Shown here: positions 46,760-59,689 of the stretch, one piece after another
Layout: each line of letters opens with the position of its first letter
Position numbering within the stretch: the first letter of the stretch is position 1
From: Owenia fusiformis
Taxonomy: Eukaryota; Annelida; Polychaeta; Sabellida; Oweniidae
Assembly (NCBI GenBank): GCA_903813345.2
Contig: CAIIXF020000010.1
Coordinates: 16,505,181-16,565,180, forward strand
Length of the DNA: 60,000 nucleotides
Direction of reading: 5' to 3'
Notes under the pieces: model-generated
Seen by the model: the letters and a program-made list of their open reading frames with translations, nothing else
Told to the model about the DNA's origin: nothing
Databases searched by the model: none
Made by a program: the position numbers and the translations under genes

Positions 46760-47739
46760 TAAGTGTCAATATTTTTCTGCAAACTTTTGGTGAGGTTATA
46801 GCCTCATCTGCCTCATAACTTGCTGTGCCCATGTTTATACATTTTGTATATTTCAATTTTGCCATATTTTGTTTCATACATGTATATGTATATATAAGCT
46901 GAGTGTATAAAGTGTATTCATAGTTATTAGATAATCTGTGTACAGTGATCACCAGAAGTGCCAAATATAGATAAATAACTGTACAATTCTCACATTAAGT
47001 TCTTAACCCCTGTATTTTATTGAGTATTAGTTCAGTAAAACAGGTGTAAGGGAACACCTCTCTGAAGTGAAAATCTCAAAATGGTAGCAATTTTGGTCCC
47101 TCGTTGACTAAAATGGAAAATATGTAAAAAATATGCAAACCTGGTAAATACCATCTATTCTTGATTAATTTTGATGAATGATGATGTTTCTTTAGCTGAA
47201 GAATTAGCACCATTAATCATGAATGGTAGTATTGCGAAGGTAATCATATAAGAACTTGTATTTCAAAATATCTTAAAGACTCCATTTTTGAACACTTTAG
47301 ATTTAAGAGTGTTCACTCTATGTACATATACATGCAATAAATTAATGCATAATTAAAGTCCTCCTACTTGGCTTTTTAGTTGAAATACATAGAGTAAAAT
47401 ATAGATATAAAATATGCATAATTATGATAATGTGTATAATTCTATAATATATACTGGATGTAAAGGGGGTTTAAGTTGGAAATGTGTATATATACATAGT
47501 ATAGGTAGATTGTGTTTGTATTTTAAGTAAGAAGATATATCTAAGCGATATTAGTTAATTCATCAGATCATGTTACACTTATTTTATCATAATGTGAATC
47601 GAAGATATATTCACTCTATTAGAAGTATTGTTATTATATATCAAGCAAAGGTTATCTTAATTGGTCATTTCACTTGGTGCTATATGCTTATCATACAGTA
47701 GCTTAACCAGCAGAAGAATTTGGAAACATTAGAGAAAAA

Positions 47740-48095
47740 CGCAATGTGTTTATTGATTTTAATTTTATTCAGTACATGTATTTTAATTTTTTAATTACTG
47801 TAAGAATCAAATCTAGATTCTAAATGAGGAAGTAAGTGTAAGAGAAGAAGAAATAAATAACAGTTTTTTTTGTTTTGTATCATAATATTGTTGTACTTCC
47901 CAAGAGATTTTACTCCATATTACATGTATTATGTACTGTACTTTTGGATACAGAGAAAAAATGCCTCGGAAAACAAAGTGATTATTGATTTTTAATCTTA
48001 TTCAGTACATGTATTTAATTTTATTTTAATTACACTGTACTGTAAATCTAGTTTCTAGATAATGAAGTAATTTGTGTAAAAGAGGAATGTATATT
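47740..48095. repeat. Diverged direct duplication
   Basis: A segment of about 110 bp at 47740-47850 (ATTCAGTACATGTATTTTAA, then TCTAGATTCTAAATGAGGAAG) recurs at about 47975-48090 with many small changes. Confidence 0.75.
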
Positions 48096-48653
48096 TTAAC
48101 TGTTCTACAGTTATAGAGTGTTGGTAGTAGCTTCAGTTTCCTAGCAACAGACATAATGTCATAAAATAGAAAGTGTATTTATCTATATGACACCATACCT
48201 GTAAGAGAGAGAGAGATCGGATATATTTGTATATTGTGCTTTATTGAATCGTAGAAACATAGAATTTAGTAAGAATGGTTATCATGCAAGATCAAAGAAC
48301 TGAAATATTGAAAAAAGATACAGATATGTGTATTCATGAATGATGGATTTTCTAAGTTGATTTCCAATATGTTGATTGGCTATTCCCCGAGATTACAATT
48401 TTTCTTACATCTCTTTTTTCGCATTAAAATGTAGCATAACTTTTCATCTGTTGTAATATCATTGTCATCGTTCATATTTTGCGATTGGCCACCACAGGTC
48501 ACATGACATGAAATATGACATGATAGTTCATATATTTGAGCCTGTAAAAGTGTGAATATTTCCAACCCTGAGCATTCTGAATAAGAGCGAGGCCCATAAC
48601 TATATATGATGAAAATAAGAAACAACAGTGAATGATAAGAGTTTTCGAATCCA

Positions 48654-48712
48654 TGGAAAAAAGTGATATCTGTGGAATAGTCATTGTATTCTACAGATAT
48701 CGCTTTTTTCCA
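48654..48712. repeat. Strong hairpin, 26-bp arms
   Basis: TGGAAAAAAGTGATATCTGT at the left returns as the reverse complement at 48687-48712 with two mismatches over 26 bp and a 7-base loop. Confidence 0.9.
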
Positions 48713-50619
48713 CGCATTTGCAAAATCTATTTTTTCATTGTACATGTATTTTCATGAAAACCTGTATGACGGGAATTTCCAAACAATCGAATGACATATT
48801 TGTTTGATGCGCTTCAATTAATTGCCTAGATATTGTTCTGTAGGTGTTTCCCATAGGAAATGAAACTTAACTTTACATGACACTATTTAAGACCTACAGT
48901 GTAGGTATTGATTTTTCTCTATTGTTGGTGCTTTGACATCACATTTTATTTCATAATCTGCAAGGGATGGTGTCCATTTATCAACAGTAGTTGAAGTGCA
49001 GTTAATTACTTAGAATTTGAGCCCCCCTCATCAAAAACAAAGTTTTAAAATGTTGATTTGTCTTTCACTTGAGTTTTAAAAATTCAGCACTCTTCCTAAA
49101 GGAAACCATAATTTACCCCCCCCCCCCTGTTGATAATTGGACATTCTCTAAAGTAAGAAGGCTAATGTATCTTTACTTCTTGAAATGTAAACTTATGTTA
49201 TGAGGTGTCTTGATTTAGATCTCCGAAAAATATATGCACTTAATATTGTATGAAAAAAATGAAAATAAACCTGGGAAGTTTGTTTCAGTACACATTAGTA
49301 CTTGTAAGATATAATGATTGTGTTGTACAATTTTAATTTGTGTGTATTTACCATTCATATCATGCAAAATTGAATTAAACTTTTATACATATGCTAGAAA
49401 ATGCTTCTTATGTTATTTATTTAGTGTACGCTGATATGGATATAACTATCGTACTTATTTATAGAGGGCAGTTAAGACACTTACAAGTGGACAGAAAGTG
49501 CTACACTTGAAAACTCCAATTGGGTCAACAGAATCCCTTTTCAGCTCTGTGGCATACAATATAAGGGAGGATGTTGTGTTGCACATGATTATTTGTTTAA
49601 TCATCGTTTAGCATTTTGGCACAAACTCATTTTGTTCATCATTATTGTAACTTTATGTGCTACTTCATTTGAGTTTCTTTTGCATTATCAGACCCATTGG
49701 TTTCTATTTTTATTTTATCATTTTTTGCAAGTCGTGAAATGACAAAAATATATGAATTTTTACACTTGAAATGAACAAATCACGGCTTTCAAGCTAATTT
49801 ACAATTAGCATCTAGCCAATTAGCATGTAGCTATCTATTATGTGATAACCACTTTCAAATATAAACACATGTTTTCATTGGATCCTGGGATATTACCCAG
49901 CCTTTCAGTAGGTGATATAAGTTCTAACCTAAAGTGAATCTAAAAGCGAAGCGAATCTAAAAACTATTCGAGACATTTTTTAATGCTACTCTTGAGAAAA
50001 AATATGTTTATCTTATAATTTTCAAATATTTAAATTTCCTTTCATTTAATAAAAAACGAAATATTTTTAGACCATTGAAAATAACAGTTAACACTGGATT
50101 AATTCTGAAACATAGGATCAATTCTTATTCCAAGGGCTGATGTGAAAAAGCCACTCCACTTGGTGGGCATCAACCCCATCCCCTTGATTGTCATATTCTT
50201 TACCCAACCTATTTTCGTAATTTAACAATCAACATCAGTATACATACCAGCAGCAGCAGGCATACCATATATTATTTAACAGTGATAGAATTTGAATAGA
50301 ATATGATTCAAAACCTCAGTATTTAAATCTATGGTTTGGTTAAGGTAACACATTTAAAAATGGGATGGATAAGATTCACTGGTGTGGTATTAGTGAAACT
50401 AAAATTTATCTGGTGAGCAAGTATACACCAAGTCTTACATCACTAACTGATCAAATTGTTAGCAAATACTCCTAGTTTCAATCATTGAATGTATGAATCC
50501 AATTTTTGACACAAAATGTTAGTTTTTATAATACCTTGTACAAGAGAATGGAAACCAATATTGAAATCAGTGGCCTAATGTATACTTACCATTTACCTAG
50601 TTTTTACAGTACGGCATTC

Positions 50620-50702
50620 GACCAATGAACGTCGCACCTGTTATCGAAATGCATTGTGGGTAATTATCTTGAAAACCCAGTTCCGGGTAAGAGCAGAAGA
50701 AA
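50620..50702 (+). promoter_or_regulatory. Probable ELL promoter / 5' UTR
   Basis: CCAAT at about 50631, GCATTGTGGGTAA (reverse resembles the CCCACAATGC half of ZNF143/THAP11-type sites) and TTCCGG (ETS type) lie within 75 bp upstream of the ATG. CpGs are enriched and there is no TATA box. Confidence 0.5.
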
Positions 50703-50834
50703 ATGGCAGCGCTGTTAGAAGGTGAACAATATGGACTCACTTCAACAGCTTCTCCTGGGGCCCACATTAGTGTATTACACGTAAAACTTACAGATTCAGC
50801 ACTGAAAGCAATAGATGAATACAACAAGATCAAG
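50703..50834 (+). CDS. ELL: RNA polymerase II elongation factor ELL, first coding exon
   Basis: The exon encodes 44 residues and ends in phase 0 at a gtagga donor. The protein starts MAALLEGEQYGL and contains HISVLHVKLTDSALKAI, which closely matches the amino end of animal ELL (MAAL, YGL, then V-F-H-V-K-L-T-D-S-A-L-R-A). ELL raises the elongation rate of RNA polymerase II in the super elongation complex and, in the little elongation complex, serves snRNA genes. The start is supported by the conserved MAAL and the promoter motifs upstream. The rest of the ELL domain and the C-terminal occludin-like domain must lie beyond the window: I found no second exon in the following 9 kb. The minus-strand frame here is a shadow. 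Confidence 0.88.
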
Positions 50835-52096
50835 GTAGGAACTTTTAAGGTAGTTTATCTTACAAATATCGAACTTCAAACTGACGATATTTTCGGAAAA
50901 TATTGTCCATATTTTTTTTACAAAAGATTATTTTTTCATCTTCTTTATTTACCAAATAGCTATAGAAAGTAAAAGTATTTGTGAAAGTATTAGTTGTTTG
51001 TAAATTTTGAAATAATCTCTATTGAAATCATTTGATGTATTTCACTTATGGGAAATTATACATTTGGGAGCAACAGCTGTCATTGTCAAATCAAGTTAGA
51101 ATAGATCTATTGGCCTGAGTCTAAGTTGTCGATCGGATTGTAGATCTTTTCGTATATCTCTAAGCTCAGTATAGGTAAAGGATATTTTTAATTAGAACAT
51201 CGCAGAACAGAATGTATGAAGGAGATGATAATAATTATCTTATTCTGACCATTTTCAATGCTAGACATTGAATAGGCTAAGTACCCGAAATATAATGTAC
51301 TTTTGTTGTGGAATAACAAAGTTAGTTTCGTTTGGGGAGGGGATAAATTATGGTTTCGTTGGTGAAAAATTTTGATTTCTTCAACATAAGTTCTGTAAGA
51401 TTAGGGGAGGGAGGTCAAACGAAAACGAAATAACTTTTCCACAACTGTTGAGTAATCATGTTTGGAGAGTTTAGTCCCATACTCTTAATCTGACACTTAG
51501 AACTTTAGCTATAAAAATTGATTAAATAAAGCTATACTTCACTTTTTCACCTTGTATTAGGTCGATTTCGAATGATCATGTTTAACCAAATTATTGTACA
51601 GTACAGAGATTTGATTAGAATTGTGGCAAATTATTGGATATTATTTGATAACTCAGAAACTGTAGCAAAATTCCCCAAAAAGTCAATTTTGGTAAAAACT
51701 GTCTCATCAGAAAATCACCCATTGGCTAATGAAACCCTCATGTTTATCCTTAGTTGAATAACATTCGTTAAAACAAAATTGGTTTTGCGTAAACACTTAT
51801 CTTAGGAATGTGTTCTTCTTAATGTGTTACTACCGATGGGGGGGAGAGTAAGATGACATGATATCATTTAGATGAAGGGGGAAAGTGAGCTTAGGTTATT
51901 TTTCAGAAATCACTAGTGTTGTGAATGAGCAATTGAAACTGAAGGAAATCAACATTATTTTGAAAGATATGCTTTGAATGATTCATACAGAAACTTAAAT
52001 TGGAAAGAAGAAAAATTTGAATTTCATTCAAAAACTCATCTTCACAGCACCTAGAGTAAGATTGGACAATTGTTTTAAACTAGAAAAAACTGGTAA

Positions 52097-53620
52097 GGCC
52101 AAACAAAAATATATGTCCGTTTCCGGAACCCCGACCGACCCTAGTTTGAACCCCCGACCCTAAGACATTTTTTAGTACACTGAAAAATAAAATATTCTAT
52201 CTCTGGCCCTACTCGATTGAAACAATACATTTCCTTCTGAAATGTTTTACTCACATCAGGCCCAGGTGTCCATATTGCTCATACCCTTGAACATTTGCAG
52301 TAATATTATCGTTAGGGGCCCCAAAACACTTGAAACACAGGAAATATTGTTTATTTTCTTGAAAAGTTCGCCATTTTTGCTCTTCAAAATAGAGGCCCGC
52401 AATCAACTCCCAGAGGGGTCTAGCAATTGCTAGGGAGACATCTATAACACTAAGTACTAACTTGGTTTCGGGTTTCACCCCCTTCAATAAAATTTGCAAT
52501 TCCCATTTTACCATGCAGATTTGAAATAAGAAAAATAAAATCTTGGGGAGGGAAACCCGAAAACACAACAGCTATTTGCATAAATCAGCCTGACCTTTCA
52601 CCTAGGAATGTTTATAGTGGGAAATTTGAATTTGAATGTTTAGACCACATGATTGGTCTATTATAGTTTGATCTGATCACATGACTTATCATCATCATTA
52701 TCAAGTTTAGGAGGGGTGGAGGCTTTATACCCTTTAATGTTCTCCCATCTGATCTATTAAAATTAAAACTGAATTTAGGGAAGGGGACTGATTATTGCTC
52801 ACTAGTGGCTATTTGTAAAGATCTGAGTACCATGCCTTGTCCAGGAGGGTTTTGAAGTGGGAAACTGACGTGGCATCAATGATACTCTGGGAGAGAATTC
52901 CAATGTACCAGATGAAAATGTTATGTTCTCACAGAGACAAGTTTTCTCTGAATTGTTTGAATTAGAAATATTCTTCTAAGGTCTTCTAAAGCTGATTCTG
53001 TTTATTTTTGAGTCAGAAAAATTATATTTTTGAGGCATATGTTAATATGATGACAACTTTGTAACCTCTGCTGATCCAGTGCTAAATATACTGATATTTG
53101 ATTTCCATGAAGGCCTTTATCCAGAAGTTTCGAATGTTATGGTGGAATAAAATTGATAATAGATCAACAGATCAATAGACTTGTTTATTATTATATAGGC
53201 CTATTGTAAAGGAAAACTTTGTCTTATCGCGATAATAACAATTTCAAGCGATAATAACAACTACCTTACTTTGGTATTTAGTTACCTAGAAAAAATCTTA
53301 CGTAACAATTTTCAATACCAGGTGAGAAAGTTAAGTTCGAACCCTGACCAAGTTGTTTATTTAGTTCAATATCTGAAGGTTTTAAGTAAGTACGGATCAA
53401 ATGATTATAGATTGCATGATGAATTAAGGTCTCATGGCAGTTAAGAGCAAATGACAAAATGAAGAGATGACAAAAAACATAAGATAAAATATTTTTCTGA
53501 CTGACCTACCCTAAAAAAAAATGAGTAAAATTTTAATGAAAAATAAAATAATCCTCCTACCTACCTACCCTAATCTGAAAATACATGGAGCAGGAAACAG
53601 ACATATATTTTTGTTTGGCC
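52097..53620. mobile_element. PIF/Harbinger-like element, 1.5 kb
   Basis: Ends GGCCAAACAAAAATATATGT are identical for 21 bp and differ at one base in 28. TAA abuts both ends (52094-52096 and 53621-53623). A TAA/TWA duplication and a GG start fit PIF/Harbinger. The minus frame at 52251-52568 (105 codons) is its longest. It is not recognisably a transposase, so the copy appears non-autonomous. Confidence 0.85.
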
Positions 53621-54589
53621 TAAAGACTGTATGTTAATGTTGTGGCTTCTTTAAATTAGAAAAATCTGCGGAGGCTGGGAGAATATCACAATAAGAGTTC
53701 AGGCTGACCTTTTCCTTCTATGTGTATGTCTGAATGTGTAGTATCACTTCAAACCTTCTTATTCAAGTTTGAAAGAACAAGGAAATAATCACGATGAGAG
53801 TAATCTATAGTGAAATTCCTTCTTTAGATCACAGGAAATGAAATAATCAATAATTCAATATCCAGAAAAATATCTCATTTTTATTAGGATTTTTAATGTA
53901 GCTTAAAGCTTTCTGTATTAAAGGTTAAAACGAAGTCTCATATTGAAGTTATATGGATAGCCTCATTCAGTGCAGAATGTAGGCCTAAATAGTTTTTAAT
54001 GGCAGCTGGTATAGTAGTATAAGAGTTAGACAACTAAATGTAATACATCTTGCAATAGCTCTACCACCAAATTTTCCTGGGCATATTATTTACTGAACTA
54101 ACCCGACCTGATTCTCCTACTTTGTGTGATAAATGGTCGACTAAAGGCAGAACCTGTTGCCAGCAAACTAAAATAGATAATCAGCTTGTGTGTATTAACA
54201 GTAATGCTTGGTAATATGACCTGAAAGCCTCTGATAATTATGGCTTGGTTGGTATTTGGAGTAATTCTATGACCCTAAGCAATGACCTTACCTTACTTAC
54301 CAAGCTATTGTTTTAATGAAACTAATGAGTTTTAGGTTAATTGTTCATCAGGAATAATGTTATTTTCCCTTTGGCTAAATATGAACTCAGATCTTGAATA
54401 AGGACATGTAATATATATTATGACATTCTAGCCAGCTACAATCAGGGTATGATATTACTTGTATGTTAAGTTTATGAATTTTATAAATCAGCTGGGTATA
54501 ACTTACATAATACTAGTCAATTTAACCATTTGTTCTAATATTACATCATAGATATTATTGAAGTACATGTACTCAAGGACAAACGTGTA

Positions 54590-54773
54590 CAGTAACACCT
54601 GTCTTAGTGAACACCTCTATCTCTAGTGAACACCCATCTCTAGTAAACACCATTCATTTGCACATCCTCTACCGACTTCTATATAAATTACCCTCTCTGT
54701 CTGTAGTGAACGCCTACCTTAACTGAACGTCTTTCTTGGTAACAAAAGTGTTCAATAGACACAGGTCTCACTG
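54590..54773. mobile_element. MITE, CAGTAAAACCTG family
   Basis: CAGTAACACCTGTCTTAGTG after TA at the left, ACAGGTCTCACTG before TA at the right, 184 bp. The interior repeats AGTGAACACC. Confidence 0.8.
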
Positions 54774-57700
54774 TAGTTACTTAACACATCTCTGCTCATA
54801 TTGACAATTCAGCTTATAGATATCTACCAATCGTGAGATATCACGGCCTTCTATCAGTTTCCTTCCAGTCTTTGCATAATAGAGATGGTCTGAGTATCAG
54901 AATGTTATCTACCTTATTTATAAACAATTCAGTTCAAGTTGGTCATAGATCTCTTTCAAGAGACCAATTGTACATTTATGTCAACAGTAATATGGTAAGC
55001 TTGTTAGAATTTGATATCTGTTACTCTCAAAGAGTTCGACTTTTAATTTCTCTAGCCCCCCCCCCCCTCCACTATTTTGAAACCCAGACCCATTACTGGG
55101 AACTGGTAGGGGGAGATAAACATTTTATTATATGGCTAACCCCTAGATTTTAGTCAGGAATGTAACATGGTTGAGTGATAAAACACTGGTACTGTTGGTA
55201 TAAAACACTAGCTCATATCAGTCAAAATTGAATCAAACAATTTCCTGAATTTAATACATATAGCATCAGAGCTTTCAAAAGGGACATGTTAGATCTGCAA
55301 ATCTTTAACTCTCTTGTTTCTTGATCAGAGTTGGACTTCTGATATGTTCTCTGTTAACTTGTAAGAAGGACGCTTATTACACCACATTGTGTACCATTAG
55401 AAAGGCATGAGTGTCCAGTGTATATTAAAGTGACCATTGATTAATAAGTTATTAAGTTGATTAATTAACCATTTCATCACCAGGGGTTCTTACGACTCCA
55501 TGGGGAGCTTTTTAGAAACTAATTTGATAAAACATCTGTGTGTTTGGTGAATTAGAATGTATTTTTTTATATTTCAGAAACTGTCTTAAAGGTTGAATCA
55601 GATCTATAGGGGGTGACAAAATTACAAGCAACATGTACAATTGACCTACCAATCTGTTCCTTACAATCTCAAATACAATATCTCCCAAAAGATTCACAAT
55701 ATGTTATAAATTGGTGAAGTTATTGATGATTCAAAGTGCAAAAATGGGTGGAAAGTGTATAAATTCTCCCAAATAATAAGAATGGTAACCATTCTTATAG
55801 AAAAATAATATATTATTGTAAAAATCTTTAGTTTTCCTTGAATAAAGTATGCACTTTTGTGATTTTTAGAAAATAGACATGACAAGGAATGACATGAGCC
55901 CAAAATATTCTAATTGAGACAATTTTTTGTTTAGCCTGCTTGCTATATCTGATTATCTCTTTAACTTCAATTTGCATAACCATTTGAAATCAAACAAAAA
56001 TTGTTTTAACCATCTCTGTTTGCCTGAATTATTTGTAAATGAAACTGTGAACAACCTTTCTTTTTAAACCCATATCAACAAAACCTGTTTAGTGAACTGA
56101 GGTAGACAGTCTTATAATCCTAAAACCTTCAAAGATCCTCTAGAGATAATAATATTCAGCCTTGTTTGTTAAAAAGGGAACTCTGACAAACATTTTGTCA
56201 TGTACAACATTTATTATTACTAAAACATGATTATTCAAGGTTAAGAACAGATATAAAATAAAAGTGATCTTGTGAAGAATGTTTTGATGGACTTAAATCA
56301 ATTAATATTGAGTCTAGACATTTTATCAATTCATTAACCTGTATATTTTTCTAATAATTTTTTTATAGTAATTTATTTAACCATATTCTGGATACAGATA
56401 ATTTAATGTCTCTGCAAAATTGAAATTTGTTTGTTATATTGTTCGTTTTAACCTAACATTGGGTTAGGTAAGTAAGTGTCAGAATAAGAGGTGAAACCGA
56501 GGACATTGATGAACAAGTTTGATGGTGTCATAATACTGCAGTATAATAGGTGATAATGATTTGACAGTGCTCATGAGCAGTTTGTCTGGACTATTATACA
56601 TGTGTCAATTATGTGCCAGTCACTTGTTCATTTATAAAATTATGAATCTAGGCATTTATGTAGGCAGTGCTAAAATATAACGAAGATGTTTTTTTCTGTT
56701 ATTACACATTGTCAAAAACCATAAATTGTAGAATCATATCAAAACGTTTAAACCATTTTTCATGAAAAATAGAATCTTGGATATGTTAAATAAATGTTGG
56801 CATTTTTCGTTCATTTTTTTCATACTGATGCTTTAGGAACTTTAGCTCTTTGCTCAAAAATAATTTTTCAAGTAGATCACTGACATCTGATATGGTCCAA
56901 ATTTTATAGACTAATGTCTCTTTTCAAGAAGGAATTTCCAAAATGGCTGCTTAATTCAAAATGGCTTGTTTAGAAACATAATTTCCGATAAATCATTTAC
57001 CAGTTAACAGATTTGTTTCACATTTTACAGGCTAATGCCTTCATATAGTTTTCAAAAAAATACTGATAAATGTCAAATAAAATGTCATGTGACATATGTA
57101 ACAACTGGGAATGGCACTAATCTGGCACGTGTCATGTCATTTTGCTGTCACAACATGTCAGACTCACCAAAGGAGTCATGTATATGTTTATACCTTGGAA
57201 AATGCATATAGCATCGCTTCACCAAAAGGTTCTCCAAGAGGTTATCTAAAGGATGAGAAAAACAAATTAAACAAAATAATGCTTCATGACGATATGATTT
57301 TTTAATGTAATGTATGTTCAAATCGATTTATTCCAGGGGGTTATAGGATTTTTTCATGTAATACGATTCAATACGATTTTGTTCCTTCATATTTCCCTGG
57401 GAAAACAGTAGTATTATGGAATAATAAAGTATATCCTTTAGCATCAAGCCCTTATGTACTCACTCCTTCATGTAGTGCAGTATATCACTTGTTGAGTACA
57501 AATCATTTCATGATATGAAACCAATAAGAGGGCAACAGTTCTTGTTGACACCTATATGAACCAGAACATATATGAGTTCATAAAATGTTAAGTGCAAAAA
57601 TTAGTTACTTTTTATCCAATAAAAATGAATCAATCAATCCTTATTATTGAGTGCTCAATTTAATAACTTCAAAATAGAGCCTTGATATTTTCAAGTCATC

Positions 57701-57804
57701 ACCTTCAAGTTATTGACCTCCCTATTGCAAATGTTCTGCTCTACCAGTACAGTGTATTATTAATGAAATACCGATGGGTCTAGAGGCCTCCATTTACCAT
57801 TCAT

Positions 57805-58005
57805 CAGGTCCGTAGGAGAGTATGGGGAGGGGGAGGGTTTAAGCGAACCCCCTGGCCAAAACTTCTTTCAAAATCATGCAGTTTTTCACCATTTTGAGCA
57901 CTTTTCAAGTAACTGGCCATTTCTGAGCAAAAATCGTCAAAAGTAAACCCCCTGGATTTTTTTTAAAGTGAACCTCCCTTGGCATAATCCTGGATCCAGG
58001 CCTGG
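57805..58005. mobile_element. GTAGCCAGG-family MITE, second full copy with 5-bp TSD
   Basis: Starts CAGGTCCGTAG and ends ATCCAGGCCTGG. TTCAT flanks both sides (57800-57804 and 58006-58010). Its interior aligns with 29201-29400 over most of its length (TTTTTCACCATTTTGAGCAC is shared). Confidence 0.85.
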
Positions 58006-59689
58006 TTCATTTGAAAGATCAGTATGCAGCAATTATTGATATCATAGAGAAATAGCACAATAATAAATATGAACAATGATATCATAGAACAAATAGCATA
58101 GAGTGCACAGTGATATCATTTAGAAATAGAAAAATAGAACAGTATATCAGAGAGAAATAGCATACTGCACCATGTATATTTTAAAATATAAGAATATCTT
58201 CAAATGATAAAGAAATGGCTGGGTGATCTTTGATATAATTGCTCAGTCTGATGTGAATATCCATATATGGAGATTCAACGGAGCGTTTATCCACACCTCC
58301 CCCTCCTTGTCTCAGATCGCCATAAGAGACTTTAGATGCACCATGATTGAAGCAAGTGTATTGTGTATTTTATGTACATAGCTGGTATCAGCTGAGGTAT
58401 CAAAGATAGGTGTTGTTTAACCAAGGAGATGTAAAGAGGTAAATATAGCAAGTACCTGAACATATGCACGCTTTTGTATTTATTATTAGATAGTGCTAGA
58501 CTTACGCTAGTCGGTTGCCTTACTTATTTGGAAACCCTCCTTGAGTTGCTACTTGTGATACATACCAATATCTATATCCAAAAAATATTATGCTAGTTTA
58601 TATATGGTATATATATTTGCCTATTGTCCTACATAAGTCTAGCATAATTTAAGATAATTCTAAAAAATGAGGTGATAATGTGTTTTATAGAAAATAATAA
58701 TATTCTGTTATTCATGTGTTTTGATCAGTGTTGTTCACAAATTAAAGTAGAATTGTCTCTTTAAGGATGTAAAAAAGTCACTGTCCTCTTTTTTCATATT
58801 TAATTGTGCACTTGAAATATAATTACTCCACTATTATAGGTATCTTTTAGACATACCTACTTGATATTCAACATGTTAAATTAGTACATAAAAATATGCA
58901 TGCCAAACAAACCGAAGTGACTTAATGTAGATAGACTACTAGACTTGCCTGGTAATATTATCCAAGAACATCTCTGAGGCATCAGTATTACTCAGATTTT
59001 GCAACAAGTATTTTCTCAGAGTTTGAAGCCACCCTAAAAGTATACAATTGTCCATTCATTAAATGGAGCATATCTAGCACATGCCTAGTGGTAAACCATC
59101 TCATCTAATTAGTCTCATAATTTAGTCAATATTTTAGAAAATCTACATGGGAAAAATTTCATTCCCAGTAAAATATATTCCTATCATTCCTGAAAATGAC
59201 AGATATGCATAATCGAAAAAATTCTGTATAACACAAAATGAATACAGGCAGAATAAATATGACTTAATTATAGCTCTGTTTGGTTAAACCAGCTGTTTTA
59301 ACATTGTTTTAATATTTTTCTGCACCAAATAATCCTCGACTATTATTTTCAATAAAATACAGTCTATAAAAACAATTAAAAAGATCTACGAGGTATGAGA
59401 GAATGGAATATTGTAAACAAATGTGATAATACATGCTTTAGACCTGGGATTAGAAAAACGCACGTCTGTCAATGACAAGTTCACATCACGTAAGTCCATA
59501 AGTGCCTTTTTTATTGCTACAACATGACAGCAACATGACATATTTACTTAAATTGATGAAATCAGCAAAATTATTTTTTGCACTTAGATGATCATTACAC
59601 ATGTGATAATTGATCCATTCCATACATAAAGGTAATGGCCCAGAGTAGTGATAACACACGGATAGACATCCTGTATTATACTGCACTGT

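Larger units (their letters stand above)
45636..50600. other. 3' UTR of the Ig gene and intergenic region
   Basis: A possible polyadenylation signal, AATAAA, lies at 45739-45744, 104 bases after the stop; others further on are possible. The rest holds the repeats listed separately. The 121-codon minus-strand frame at 48380-48745 spans a hairpin and shows no recognised domain, so I do not call it a gene. Confidence 0.6.

Noticed and set aside
48380-48745. 121-codon minus-strand frame
   Set aside because: It spans a 26-bp-arm hairpin and shows no recognisable domain; likely chance in repeat DNA.
50597-50833. 78-codon minus-strand frame
   Set aside because: Antisense shadow of the ELL first exon.
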